Shown here one piece after another: positions 6,932 through 16,371 of a stretch of 64,000 bases of DNA. Under the pieces are notes generated by a model. That model did no database searches. It was not told the DNA's origin and was given only the letters and a program-made list of their open reading frames with translations. Each line of letters opens with the position of its first letter. Position 1 is the first letter of the stretch. The stretch comes from Bacillota bacterium (GTDB lineage: Bacteria > Bacillota > UBA4882 > UBA8346), in assembly GCA_023392595.1 (NCBI GenBank), contig JAEVYU010000040.1, positions 28,329 through 92,328 on the forward strand, given 5' to 3'. The translations under genes were made by a program, and so were the position numbers.

Positions 6932-9523
6932 TTATTCCAGGAAATTTTGATTTCCATCGATTCCAGCGACGATGATTTTAGCAAATAGATCGGCAATAAC
7001 CGGATCAAACTGACTCCCCGAACATCGACGAATTTCATTGACCGCTTCCATGACAGTCATTGCATCCTTATAAGGTCGGGAGTGAGTCATAACATCGAAA
7101 GCGTCAATGATCGCGATTATTCTCGCCAATTTAGGGATTTCATTACCCTCGCGGCCCATAGGATACCCTTTTCCATCCCAACGTTCATGGTGAGAGAGAA
7201 TTAAATCGGCAACATGCGACAACTCGGGAGTAGACTGGGCTATCCGATAACCAATTTCCGGATGCCTTTTCATTTCCCGCCATTCCTCTTCATTTAACTG
7301 GAGCGGCTTGGTTAGGATATGATCCGGTATTCCGATTTTGCCGATATCATGTAATATCGCCAATAATCCTAACTCATCAAGTTCACTCGAAGTTAAACCC
7401 ATTTCTTGTCCGATTTTTATAGCGATATTCATGATACGCTGCGCATGCTCTTCCGTTTCATAGCTGCGGGCATATAAAGTTTTTTCCAAAGAAGTAATTA
7501 ATGAGCTTCGGACGCTCTTCCCCTCCAACAACTTGCGACGGTACATGATATCTTCCGCTTCCTTTAGAATCACGTGAATATCCGAATTTACCCCTTCTTT
7601 GGTTGCAGCGCCAAATGTAATATTGGGTTGGATAGGATCTTGCGGCATCATTAAAAACTGCTCTTGAATTTGTTGGCAAAGTTCCAGGGCCCTACTTTTA
7701 GTTGTTTTGGGCAATATAATAACAAATTCATCCCCGCCCCAACGGGCAACGATTCCCTCCCCTCGGCATACTTTTTCAAGAGTCCCCGAAATAGTCTTCA
7801 AAAGTTTATCACCCACTTCATGCCCAAAAATATCATTGGTTAATTTCAAGCCGTTTACATCGCCAATAACTAATGATAACGGCAAGAACTCATGTATATC
7901 ACAACGTTTTATCTCACGTTCAAAAAAAGTCCGGTTATATAATCCGGTAAGTTTGTCATGAAAACTTAGATACCGGATTTCATTTTCCTGTAACTTTTTC
8001 TCAGTAACATCTCTAAAAACCAAGACCACTCCAAACACCTTTCCATCCCTATCCCGGATAGGAGCTCCGCTATCTGAAATAAAGCGTTTGATACCATTTT
8101 TTGATACCAAGATGGTGTTATTGGCCAATTCAATCACCCGCCCTGTAATTAACGCTTTTTGGACCGGATTTTCACAGACTTGGTTCGTTTCTTCATCTAC
8201 AATATAAAAAACTGAAGATAACTGCTGACCAACGGCTTCTTCAAAGCTCCATCCGGTTAATTCTTGGGCGATCTCATTAATTAAAGTCACTCTTCCATCG
8301 ATATCGGTGGCAATAACCCCGTCACCAATGGAATGTAAGGTGACTTTCAATTGTTCTTTTTCCTGAAAAAGCTCTGCTTCAGCCTTCTTGCGCTCCGTAA
8401 TATCATGAATAATCGAATACAATAAATGCTGCCCGGATATATCGATCGGCCCGCTGTATACTTCAACATTTCTGTATTCTCCGTTGGAAAGACGGTGTTC
8501 AAAGAAAAAAGGGTTCCGGTGTTCCGATGCAGCCTTTTGCATTTCATCTTGAATCTGTTCCATTGAAAAGGTATTGATATCAGTAATATTCAAAGAACAG
8601 ATTTTTTTCTGGGAATAGCCGTAATAAAGGCAGGCTGCAGGATTGGCGTCAACAATCCGTCCATCGGCGGGATTGATAATCAACATTACCGAATGATTGT
8701 TCTCGAATAGGCTGCTATAACGTTTTTCACTTTCCTTTAAGTCAGCCATCGTCTTTTGTAGTTCTGAAATATCTCTCCGCGCTCCAATGATTTGAACAAC
8801 TTTTCCGTTTTTCAAAACCGGCGATAACATCGTAGACCAGGTTCGAATGCCGGAAGGAAAATGTAAAATTTCTTCAAATACCATTGAAGATTTAGCTTTC
8901 ACGCATTCACGGAAATGAGCATCGATTTTGTTCCCAAACTCCAAACCAAAGACCTGTTGCGGAGTTCTCCCATAAACATCCGCTGTGGTTAGACCCGATA
9001 GACTTTCGTGACTTCTGTTCAACCTTCGGTATTTAAACCCTCCATAATCATCAACGTCCATCAGAAACATTAAATCTTGGGTGCTGTTAAAAATCAGTTC
9101 ATATTCATCCCGGATTTTTTTGTGCTCTTCCAGTAGTCTTTTTTGCTCGGTGATATCCTGAATGACAACTGCAAAATAGCCCATTTCACAGCTAACTGCA
9201 TTGATCAAAAGCCATTTCTTTAAAGAATTAGAATAATACTCGGAACGAATCGACCGGCCCGTAAAAGCAATTTTACCGCAAGCCCCAACCCAATCCAATG
9301 AATCCTCCCCAACCTCCGGTATGATCTCCGAAATTTTTTTACCGAGTATATCAATCCCATCCAAGCCGGTCATCCTTTGGAACGCCTGGTTGGCTTCTAC
9401 AATGATGTAGTCGACCGGTTTTCCCTGATCCAAAACAACTTGATGATAGGCAAATCCATCCACCAAATTGGCGATGATTTGCTTATATTTCAGCTCTTGC
9501 TGATTTTCCAAGAAATTTTTCAT
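6932..9523 (-). CDS. PAS-GGDEF-HD-GYP cyclic-di-GMP signalling protein
   Basis: About 863 residues. Four PAS-type sensor segments (about 20-130, 145-260, 270-385 and 395-515) precede a GGDEF domain with an intact RWGGDEF active site (near 597) and KLTGLYNR. A complete HD-GYP domain follows (HDIGKIGIPD near 727, HHERWDGKGYP near 780). GGDEF domains make cyclic-di-GMP and HD-GYP domains degrade it, so the protein may switch between activities on PAS input. No transmembrane segment is visible, suggesting a cytosolic sensor. ATG 9523 is chosen over GTG 9532 because AGAGGTG is correctly spaced before it. It lies 20-30 bp after the CheY-like gene, probably as one unit. Confidence 0.93.
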   Translation of the reverse strand: MKNFLENQQELKYKQIIANLVDGFAYHQVVLDQGKPVDYIIVEANQAFQRMTGLDGIDILGKKISEIIPEVGEDSLDWVGACGKIAFTGRSIRSEYYSNSLKKWLLINAVSCEMGYFAVVIQDITEQKRLLEEHKKIRDEYELIFNSTQDLMFLMDVDDYGGFKYRRLNRSHESLSGLTTADVYGRTPQQVFGLEFGNKIDAHFRECVKAKSSMVFEEILHFPSGIRTWSTMLSPVLKNGKVVQIIGARRDISELQKTMADLKESEKRYSSLFENNHSVMLIINPADGRIVDANPAACLYYGYSQKKICSLNITDINTFSMEQIQDEMQKAASEHRNPFFFEHRLSNGEYRNVEVYSGPIDISGQHLLYSIIHDITERKKAEAELFQEKEQLKVTLHSIGDGVIATDIDGRVTLINEIAQELTGWSFEEAVGQQLSSVFYIVDEETNQVCENPVQKALITGRVIELANNTILVSKNGIKRFISDSGAPIRDRDGKVFGVVLVFRDVTEKKLQENEIRYLSFHDKLTGLYNRTFFEREIKRCDIHEFLPLSLVIGDVNGLKLTNDIFGHEVGDKLLKTISGTLEKVCRGEGIVARWGGDEFVIILPKTTKSRALELCQQIQEQFLMMPQDPIQPNITFGAATKEGVNSDIHVILKEAEDIMYRRKLLEGKSVRSSLITSLEKTLYARSYETEEHAQRIMNIAIKIGQEMGLTSSELDELGLLAILHDIGKIGIPDHILTKPLQLNEEEWREMKRHPEIGYRIAQSTPELSHVADLILSHHERWDGKGYPMGREGNEIPKLARIIAIIDAFDVMTHSRPYKDAMTVMEAVNEIRRCSGSQFDPVIADLFAKIIVAGIDGNQNFLE

Positions 9524-9554
9524 GACGGACACCTCTTTAAAACCTATTATTAAA

Positions 9555-10013
9555 TCAAAGTACCGGATACAGCTTCGTATCCGTTAATCGCTCGATGGCA
9601 TTTAATAAATCGCTGATATTAAAAGGCTTAACCAGAAAATCATCCATCCCTGCATTCATACACTTTTCCCGGCCGTTTTCCAAAACATACCCCGTCATCG
9701 CCAAGATGGGAATATGCGCTCCTGTTTCCGTTTCCTTGGCCCGGATTCGGGCAGTTGCTTCAAAACCGTTCATTTCAGGCATTTCCAAATCCATCAATAT
9801 CAAATCCACTTGGTTCCTTTCTAATATTTCCAAGGCTTTTCTTCCATTTTCCGCCATAAAAAGATGACAATCAGCAGAATCCAAAATAAGTCCAATTAGT
9901 TCTTGAATCATTACATTGTCTTCAGCGACCAAAACATTTAAATCGGAACTAAATTCATTGATATTCCCCGGCGCTACATTTCTCGAAATTGCATGAGCAG
10001 TCATTTTCATCAT
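9555..10013 (-). CDS. CheY-like single-domain response regulator
   Basis: A 152-residue receiver domain with no output domain. The acidic pair Glu31-Asp32, the phospho-acceptor Asp75 in LILMDLEMPEMNG, Thr107 and Lys129 (LVKPF) are all present. A 20-residue N-terminal extension is unusual. The true start may be the ATG at 10004, which is better spaced from GGGGG. It lies directly upstream of the PAS-GGDEF-HD-GYP gene, so it probably relays phosphorylation to that protein or competes for its partner kinase. The cognate kinase could be the PAS-rich kinase at 10992-13091, but nothing in the sequence proves this. Confidence 0.9.
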   Translation of the reverse strand: MMKMTAHAISRNVAPGNINEFSSDLNVLVAEDNVMIQELIGLILDSADCHLFMAENGRKALEILERNQVDLILMDLEMPEMNGFEATARIRAKETETGAHIPILAMTGYVLENGREKCMNAGMDDFLVKPFNISDLLNAIERLTDTKLYPVL

Positions 10014-10273
10014 CCCCCATTCATTTCATAGCTCTAAATGAAGCAAAATTATGGCAGCTGCTATTTACATTTTCATTATCACCTGGAATTCTTTACCCAA
10101 TCTATGGGGGAATTCTCTACTTTTGGCGGGGAAAAACACCTATTTATGAACCGATACAGAATGTCATCTTGATAACATTTCAAGGCTGTCTAAAAAAACA
10201 AACGATTTAATTTCCTTTATCAACTGATGTGGTTTCTCTGAACATGGGTAAAATCTCTACTTTGAATCAAAAA
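10014..10273. other. Intergenic region, no gene seen
   Basis: These 260 bp upstream of the CheY-like gene are AT-rich and presumably carry its promoter. I find no convincing coding sequence, RNA or repeat in them. Confidence 0.5.
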
Positions 10274-10298
10274 AATCCCTATTTTTAAAATAGGGATT
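10274..10298 (-). terminator. Terminator after the NarL-type regulator
   Basis: AATCCCTATTTT and AAAATAGGGATT form a perfect 12-bp stem around a single T, a 25-bp palindrome. On the reverse strand it is followed by TTTTTTT. It closes the kinase-regulator operon. Confidence 0.9.
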
Positions 10299-10340
10299 GA
10301 CTGTTATCGATGTGAATGAGTGCAAGCTAAACGATATCCT

Positions 10341-10991
10341 TTATTCTAATAAAACCAGTTTGTTCTTAATGGCTATTCGTATTAATCCGGCCGTATCTTT
10401 GACACTCAGTTTGATAAGCAAATTCGCCCGGTGTTTGTCCACAGTTTTTGGAGAAATGAACAACATCTGAGCGATGGAGTTATTGGAATGCCCTTCGGCA
10501 ATCAATTGTAAAACCTGAACTTCCCGGACCGAAAGAGTATCAAAAGCATCCAGAGTTTCCGCCTTTTCCTGATAATTAAGAAAATCATCCAAAATAAATC
10601 TGGAAATTGCCGTGCTCAAAAAAATTTCACCCCTAAAAACCGCCCGGACGGCTAATATCAGTTCCTCGGAAACGGAATTTTTTAATAGATAGCCTTTGGC
10701 GCCGTATTGAAAGCTTCGTTTGATAAATGAGGTATCGGAATACATGGTTAAGATAATAACTCGGGTAGCCAGCTTCAATTCCCGCAACTGTCGTAAAGTC
10801 TGAATCCCGTTTAATTTCGGCATACCAATGTCTAAAAGAAGAATATCCGGATTTAGCCGTTCCGTTAGTTCAAAAGTTTCTTGTCCATCCGAAGTTTCTC
10901 CGACAACCGCCAGATCCGCCTCTTGCTCTAAAAAAACTTTCAACCCGGCCCTAACCAGATGATGATCTTCCGCTATCAATATCTGAATCAT
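10341..10991 (-). CDS. NarL/FixJ-type response regulator
   Basis: A 216-residue two-domain regulator. The receiver has acidic residues near 8-9 and phospho-acceptor Asp54 (LLLDIGMPKLNG). The C-terminal LuxR-type helix-turn-helix (LSVREVQVLQLIAEG, then NNSIAQMLFISPKTVDKH) lies at about 148-212. Phosphorylation by the adjoining kinase should allow dimerisation and DNA binding. Its ATG directly abuts the kinase stop, and its Shine-Dalgarno lies inside the kinase 3' end, so the pair is translationally coupled. Targets are unknown. Confidence 0.95.
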   Translation of the reverse strand: MIQILIAEDHHLVRAGLKVFLEQEADLAVVGETSDGQETFELTERLNPDILLLDIGMPKLNGIQTLRQLRELKLATRVIILTMYSDTSFIKRSFQYGAKGYLLKNSVSEELILAVRAVFRGEIFLSTAISRFILDDFLNYQEKAETLDAFDTLSVREVQVLQLIAEGHSNNSIAQMLFISPKTVDKHRANLLIKLSVKDTAGLIRIAIKNKLVLLE

Positions 10992-13091
10992 TTAAACCTC
11001 CTCCCAAGGAATTGTCGCCATTAAGCATGTTCCACGACCCGGTTTGGAATAAATACTTAAAATTCCGCCCAGCATCGTCAATCTTTCCCTCATTCCCACA
11101 AGGCCCATGCCCTGGATTTCAATTTGATCCATTACAAAACCCCTGCCGTTGTCTTTAACAACGAGAGAGATTCGGTTATGGCCGTAACGAAGCCTAACCT
11201 GTACAAAACTAGCTCGGGCATGCTTCACGATATTGGTAAGCGCCTCTTGCAAAAAGCGATAGAGGCTGATTCGGATCACACTGCTTAATGCCGGAAGCTC
11301 ACGGCCTTGATACCGGATAGAAAGCCCAACCCTTTTACTAAATTCATAACAAAAATCTTCCAACGTAAGATTGAGTCCCAAAGCATCCAAAGCCGGCGGA
11401 CGTAAGTCCTGAGCCAAGCGACGAATTTCTTTAAGGGCTTTATCGCTCAAATCAACGGCTTCACCTATCCTTTGCCGTAATACATTGGCATCCGGCGGCA
11501 ATCCTTTTAAAATCAATTCAATGTACATCTTAAGCGCAGTTAGTGCCTGACCGGCTTCATCATGCAATTCCCTGGAAATCATACGGCGCTCTTCCTCAAG
11601 AGTCGTCATGGTTTGTTGATTCAATTTATGAAGCCGCGAATTGGTCTCTTGTAGCTCCAGTTCCAATTGTTTCTGATAATGGATATCGGTACAAGTACCA
11701 AGCCAATAAGTTATCTTGCCTTTTTCGTCCCGCATCGGAATTCCCCGGCCCAAAAACCAATGATACTCACCATCATAGCGCCTGATTCGGTACTCAATTT
11801 GATATGAGCTTCCGGTACGGAAGGCTTCTCTCCAACATTCCGTCCGTTTTTGAATATCCTCGGGATGAATCCATTCATTCCATTGTTGGCATATCAACTT
11901 ATCAACATGAATGCCTGTATAGTGCTGAAATTGATTGTTGAGATAAAGAAATTTGCCATCCGTATCAATGATCCAGACCAGCTGGGGTAAGGCCTCAGTC
12001 AAAACCCGGAAGCGCTCTTCGCTTTCCCGGAGGGCGCTTTCCATCTGTTTCCGTTTGGTTATGTTAATCATACTTGCAACAGCCTTCAAAACAATCCCGT
12101 TTTTATCCTTTACCGGAGCACAATTGACGACTGTTACCACTTCCCTGCCATCGACACCCCGAATGATGATTTCTTCATTCTCGGTATCTTCACCCCTACG
12201 CAAGGCCTTCGCTAAGGGCCAATTATCAGAAGATATCTCGGTACGGTCCGGATGCAACATCTGAATGGTTTTTGGGCTTCCCGGCAAAGGACCCGTGGCG
12301 GTGCCGGTGGGTGGAACCCCAACTATTTCCACGGCTGCCGGACTATAATATGATATTCGTTCATCGCCGGCTTCAGCTACCATGACGCCAATCTGGATCG
12401 TATCAAGCACCGTTTTTAGAGTGGCTAAAGCATGGGATAGTTCTATAGAACGATTTCTAAGCCCGGCTTCCAATTCTTTACGTTCAGTAATATCATGAAG
12501 AATCGCCTGAATGACCGTACAGTCACGGTAATGGCACAGTCCACTCATGGCTTTTACATGAACCAAGGCGCCATCGCTTTTTATAAAACTCATTTCCCTT
12601 GACAATGAGGTAACTTCTTTATGAAGGAGTAACGAAATCCGTAAAGATGATGATTCCCTGTATTCTGGAGCCATCAGATCGAGAATTTTCATTCCCACAA
12701 GGTCATCTGCTCTTTTAAAACCCAGTAAGGCCCCACTCGCCGGATTGGCCTCCAAAATACGCTCCCCATCATGGATAATAATCGCCCCCGGAGACTTTTC
12801 GAATAAATCCCGGTAGCGTTCTTCACTTTCATTGCTTGCTCTCTCGAAAGAATCTTTGGAAATTAATAATTCAAGTTCAGCCCGCTTGAGTTCGGTAATT
12901 TTTTCAAAGCGGTTGATTTCCTTCCATTTATATTCTGCAAGTTCTAACCGGAGTTGGTTAACCTCGGCACAAAGCTTTGCGGTACGCTTTTTCACCAACT
13001 CTTGAATCCTCTTCCGGCGACTAAAGGATTGCCGTTCCATTACTAATTGGATGGTTTTGTGTATCTTTTGGTACAATTTTACAAATTTCAT
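10992..13091 (-). CDS. PAS-rich sensor histidine kinase (HisKA_3/NarX type)
   Basis: About 699 residues, apparently cytosolic. A short coiled-coil N-terminus is followed by at least three PAS domains (one ends in WLGTCTDIHYQKQLE, a PAS-PAC signature). The dimerisation/phospho-acceptor helix contains RELHDEAGQALTALK with the H-box histidine. The ATPase domain has LQEALTNIVKHA (N box), VKDNGRGF and GMGLVGMRERL. This is the kinase class that pairs with NarL-type regulators such as the next gene. ATG 13091 is preferred to TTG 13127 because AGAGGA precedes it. The signal is unknown; multiple PAS domains often sense redox, oxygen or small ligands. Confidence 0.93.
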   Translation of the reverse strand: MKFVKLYQKIHKTIQLVMERQSFSRRKRIQELVKKRTAKLCAEVNQLRLELAEYKWKEINRFEKITELKRAELELLISKDSFERASNESEERYRDLFEKSPGAIIIHDGERILEANPASGALLGFKRADDLVGMKILDLMAPEYRESSSLRISLLLHKEVTSLSREMSFIKSDGALVHVKAMSGLCHYRDCTVIQAILHDITERKELEAGLRNRSIELSHALATLKTVLDTIQIGVMVAEAGDERISYYSPAAVEIVGVPPTGTATGPLPGSPKTIQMLHPDRTEISSDNWPLAKALRRGEDTENEEIIIRGVDGREVVTVVNCAPVKDKNGIVLKAVASMINITKRKQMESALRESEERFRVLTEALPQLVWIIDTDGKFLYLNNQFQHYTGIHVDKLICQQWNEWIHPEDIQKRTECWREAFRTGSSYQIEYRIRRYDGEYHWFLGRGIPMRDEKGKITYWLGTCTDIHYQKQLELELQETNSRLHKLNQQTMTTLEEERRMISRELHDEAGQALTALKMYIELILKGLPPDANVLRQRIGEAVDLSDKALKEIRRLAQDLRPPALDALGLNLTLEDFCYEFSKRVGLSIRYQGRELPALSSVIRISLYRFLQEALTNIVKHARASFVQVRLRYGHNRISLVVKDNGRGFVMDQIEIQGMGLVGMRERLTMLGGILSIYSKPGRGTCLMATIPWEEV

Positions 13092-13170
13092 GAAGGATTC
13101 CTCTTTATTCCCCAATTCCCTTAACAATTTCTTTATATTTCCTAAAAAACCTTCCTTTTCCGAAATATGA

Positions 13171-13200
13171 AAAAAGAAAGCTAATTTAAGCTTCCTTTTT
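13171..13200 (-). terminator. Terminator after the xdhC-like gene
   Basis: AAAAAGAAAGCT (13171-13182) pairs with AGCTTCCTTTTT (13189-13200) with one mismatch and a 6-nt loop. The A/T flanks make it usable in both directions; it ends the leftward molybdenum-cofactor operon. Confidence 0.75.
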
Positions 13201-13275
13201 AAAATCTTCAGTTTTCACTTAAAATAAAGTGGACCCATTTTCAAAACGCGCCAATAAAAAACTTTCAAAAGAATG

Positions 13276-14319
13276 TCAGTAATAATCCTCAATCATTACT
13301 TCCATAACCCCTCCGCAAACCATTCCTTCATCTTCGGCCACATCTCCGGTCATATCGACTGTTTTAATTTCATAAGTTCCTGTCCCAATGATCCGACGGG
13401 CATCACCGATGACAGATGCTTCACTGCAACCTCCGCCAATGCTGCCCACAATTCTTCCGTCAGGATAGACAAGCATTTTAACTCCGGCTCCGCGCGGGAC
13501 GGAACCTTGGGTGGACATCACCGTGACCACGGCTTTAGATTCATCATTTTCCTCTCCCAACAGCCGGATAACCCCAAAATCCATATCCGAACGTCTCCCA
13601 TAATGGGGTTGTCCCGAATTCACTTCTTTGGGTAGCCGTTTACAGGCGATCAGCTCCGCCATAATGGAAACCGCAATTTCTTCAGGAGTCACAGCACCAA
13701 TGGCAAGGCCAATCGGACTGTGCACCTTTTCAAGCAACTCCCGGTCATAACCCGCCCTAATCAATAGTTCTTTAAGAGCTCCAACCCTCCGGCGTGAACC
13801 GATCATTCCTGTGTAAAAAGGCCGGACCCCTTTTAACAGTTGCTCCAGACAAATTTGATCATGCCGGTGACCCCGGGTGATGATTACTACATAATCATTA
13901 TCAGTAATCGTCAGCCGCCGTATCGCTTGGTCAAAGGGAGCGCAAATGACTTGCCTTGCCAGGGGAAAACGGTCGATATTGGCGAAGCTGAGGCGATCAT
14001 CCACAACCGTAACTGAATAACCGACTTTCACGGCAAACTCAACCAGCGGCAAGGCAATATGGCCCCCGCCCAGGATAATTAAACGTTCTTCAGGGAAAAA
14101 GGGTTCGGTTAAAATCGTTTTCCCGTCGCAGGATTCAAGCAAAGGCATTCCCTGCTCCAACCATTGAAAAACCAATCCCTCGTCTGGCTTCTCGGAGACA
14201 ATTTGACGGACCAGATCTTGCTCAATCCGTCCCTGTCTGCCCGAAAGCTCAGTTTGGAGCGCAACTTTCCTGCCGCTTTCCAACAGTACCAGAAGTTCCC
14301 TATATAATTCCTTACCCAC
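13276..14319 (-). CDS. XdhC/CoxI-family molybdoenzyme maturation factor
   Basis: The protein has an N-terminal XdhC-like helix (ELYRELLVLLESG), a central Rossmann segment with GGGHIALPL, and a C-terminal XdhC/CoxI domain (STQGSVPRGAGVKML, GSIGGGCSE, MVCGGVMEVMIE). XdhC proteins bind molybdenum cofactor, help its sulfuration and insert it into xanthine dehydrogenase or aldehyde-oxidoreductase-type enzymes. The CoxI domain sits last here rather than first, an order I recall from aldehyde-oxidoreductase maturation factors. I favour GTG 14319, preceded by AAAGGGGTG, over the ATG cluster at 14361-14353, which has no ribosome site. It is the last gene of the cofactor operon; no target molybdoenzyme lies in the window. 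Confidence 0.85.
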   Translation of the reverse strand: MGKELYRELLVLLESGRKVALQTELSGRQGRIEQDLVRQIVSEKPDEGLVFQWLEQGMPLLESCDGKTILTEPFFPEERLIILGGGHIALPLVEFAVKVGYSVTVVDDRLSFANIDRFPLARQVICAPFDQAIRRLTITDNDYVVIITRGHRHDQICLEQLLKGVRPFYTGMIGSRRRVGALKELLIRAGYDRELLEKVHSPIGLAIGAVTPEEIAVSIMAELIACKRLPKEVNSGQPHYGRRSDMDFGVIRLLGEENDESKAVVTVMSTQGSVPRGAGVKMLVYPDGRIVGSIGGGCSEASVIGDARRIIGTGTYEIKTVDMTGDVAEDEGMVCGGVMEVMIEDYY

Positions 14320-14374
14320 CAAAAGGCACCCCTTTACGAGTCGGACCACACTCATCATCATTCAGTGAAAACAA

Positions 14375-14824
14375 TCAACCACCGAGGTTATCGATTGAAT
14401 CAACATATAAATCATCTCCCACAGCAATCGTGCCGCCATGAAGAACCTTTGCAAATACACCCTCCCGGGGCATAATACAGTCTCCGACTTGTTGATAGAT
14501 TTCGCAATGAGAATGACACTCCTTGCCAATCTGAGTCATCTCCAGAATAACATCATTACTGCGTAAAATCGTTCCGATTGAAAGTTTCTTAAAATCAATA
14601 TCCTTTACCAACAGATTTTCACCAAAAGCGCCATCGCTGACTTTTGCGCCTTTAGCCCGAAATTCCTGAACTTTATCATAGCAAAGCAAGCTGATTTGCC
14701 GGTTCCAATTTCCTGCATGCGCATCATTTTCCAAACCATAATTGGCCATAATCTTGCCCTTTATAATATTGATTTTCGGTGTCCCACGCTTTTCACTGAT
14801 GCACACGGCCATGATCTTCCCCAT
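14375..14824 (-). CDS. MOSC-domain protein
   Basis: A 149-residue stand-alone MOSC domain with FGENLLVKDIDF, GKECHSHCEIY and GDCIMPREGVFAKVL. MOSC domains carry sulfur or bind molybdenum cofactor; conserved Cys residues in the last two motifs are candidates for this. The gene starts 2 bp after the MoaA stop with AGGAGG, so it belongs to the cofactor operon. It may deliver sulfur for cofactor maturation together with the XdhC-like protein. The exact role of small clostridial MOSC proteins is not established. Confidence 0.9.
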   Translation of the reverse strand: MGKIMAVCISEKRGTPKINIIKGKIMANYGLENDAHAGNWNRQISLLCYDKVQEFRAKGAKVSDGAFGENLLVKDIDFKKLSIGTILRSNDVILEMTQIGKECHSHCEIYQQVGDCIMPREGVFAKVLHGGTIAVGDDLYVDSIDNLGG

Positions 14825-14826
14825 GA

Positions 14827-15801
14827 TTAGCCTCCTATTTGAACCATTTTCCTGCCATCGGTTATCCCGTTTGCCTCGTCATGAAAATTATGACGGCGAG
14901 GTTTTTGAAAAATCAGCTCTTGAAGAGTTTCTTGAAGTTTCTCATCCGTTACGCCTGCTCGAAGTAACGTTTTTAAATCGGTTTCTTCCTCACCATGCAG
15001 GCACAATTTAAGTTTCCCTTCCGCTGTGAGCCTTATCCGGCTGCAATTTTCGCAAAACGCTTCGGTTATCGCACTGATAAATCCGATGCCGCCTTGAAAT
15101 CCCGGAAAATTATAGTAACGCGCCGGACCATTTCCCAAACCGCTAAAGACTCGCCGGGGCTTTCCATACTGTTGAATCAGCATCTTAAGCACATACTGGT
15201 TTCCGATCGGTGTAAACTTTGCTCCAAGTCCAATCGGCATTAATTCAATAAACCGGACATGGACCGGATAAGCTCTGGCCATACCGGCCAGATCCCTAAG
15301 GGAGGAGCCGTTTATTTCCCGGATCGGAACACAATTGATTTTTGTTTTTAACCCCAACCGGCATGAGAGTTTGATGGCGCTCAACACTTTTGAAAATGCA
15401 TCAACACCGGTTATCTGTAAAAATGTGCCGGCATCCAAAGAATCCAGACTAAAATTGACCCCCCCAAGTCCGGCAGAGGCCAATTGCTCCCCATACATAT
15501 CAAAAAGCACGCCATTGGTGGTCATGGTAACCTGGTCAATCCCCGGTATTTCCCTGAGCTCCCGGATAAGGAAAACAAGATTTTTCCGCACCAAAGGCTC
15601 TCCTCCGGTAACTTTTATTTTGCGAATTCCAAGTCCCGAGGCTACCTTGACCAACCGGATGACTTCTTCAAAAGTCATGATTTCATGATGGGGCAGGCTT
15701 TCGATACCGGACTTTGGCATGCAATAAACGCAACGCAGATTACAGCGGTCCGTCACTGAAATCCGTAAATAATCAATTTTTCTGCCAAATTGGTCGATCA
15801 T
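14827..15801 (-). CDS. moaA: GTP 3',8-cyclase MoaA
   Basis: A radical SAM enzyme of about 324 residues. The N-terminal cluster motif CNLRCVYC binds the SAM-cleaving [4Fe-4S] centre; KVTGGEPL is the SAM-binding GGE motif. The C-terminal CENCSRIRL and, 14 residues later, the Cys of KLCLHG bind the second cluster that positions GTP. MoaA makes 3',8-cyclo-GTP, the first step of molybdopterin synthesis. The start ATG 15801 is preceded by GAGGGGG; the in-frame ATG at 15861 has no ribosome site and would add 20 atypical residues. The C-terminus is slightly divergent and lacks the usual terminal GG. MoaC, the next enzyme, is encoded just upstream. Confidence 0.95.
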   Translation of the reverse strand: MIDQFGRKIDYLRISVTDRCNLRCVYCMPKSGIESLPHHEIMTFEEVIRLVKVASGLGIRKIKVTGGEPLVRKNLVFLIRELREIPGIDQVTMTTNGVLFDMYGEQLASAGLGGVNFSLDSLDAGTFLQITGVDAFSKVLSAIKLSCRLGLKTKINCVPIREINGSSLRDLAGMARAYPVHVRFIELMPIGLGAKFTPIGNQYVLKMLIQQYGKPRRVFSGLGNGPARYYNFPGFQGGIGFISAITEAFCENCSRIRLTAEGKLKLCLHGEEETDLKTLLRAGVTDEKLQETLQELIFQKPRRHNFHDEANGITDGRKMVQIGG

Positions 15802-15873
15802 CCAATCCCCCTCATCAAAAGCCTTTCCCGTATCATTTTTATTACCCCCTACGGAATCCATTCGGGCTTCATG

Positions 15874-16353
15874 CTATTTTTTAAGGTAATGACCGCTTTT
15901 TCCGCCGGCTTTTTCTTGGACAAAAATCCCGGTTAATTCCATATTTTTATCCATAGCCTTACACATGTCGTAGATGGTAAGCAACGCCACCGTCACTCCT
16001 GTGAGGGCTTCCATTTCCACTCCGGTTTTTCCAGTGAGTTTAACCGTACATATAGCCTCTACCGTACAAGTGTCCGGATCCAATTGAAAATCCACCACCG
16101 CTTGGGTGATGAACAGAGGATGGCATAATGGTATTAAATCAGGAGTACGCTTTGTCGCCATGATACCGGCTATCCGGGCGACACCCAAGACATCACCTTT
16201 TGTCACCGTACCGCTTTGAATTGCATCAAAAACAACTTGACTTACAACGATGCTACCTTTGGCAACCGCAATCCGCTCGGTAGACTCCTTTTCAGTAACA
16301 TCAACCATTACAGCCTTGCCGTCTTCGTCAAAATGAGTCAGACCATTTTCCAT
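15874..16353 (-). CDS. moaC: Cyclic pyranopterin monophosphate synthase MoaC
   Basis: About 159 residues with MoaC signatures: [35 protein letters not shown] and [10 protein letters not shown]...[10 protein letters not shown]. It converts 3',8-cyclo-GTP to cyclic pyranopterin monophosphate. ATG 16353 is preceded by GGAGGC at the right distance; the GTG at 16368 lies inside that ribosome site and is unlikely. It follows the MoeA-like gene by 18 bp and precedes moaA, so the first two pathway steps are made from one message. The genes moaD, moaE and moaB/mog are not seen in the window. Confidence 0.96.
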   Translation of the reverse strand: MENGLTHFDEDGKAVMVDVTEKESTERIAVAKGSIVVSQVVFDAIQSGTVTKGDVLGVARIAGIMATKRTPDLIPLCHPLFITQAVVDFQLDPDTCTVEAICTVKLTGKTGVEMEALTGVTVALLTIYDMCKAMDKNMELTGIFVQEKAGGKSGHYLKK

Positions 16354-16371
16354 GGGATCAGCCTCCACTCT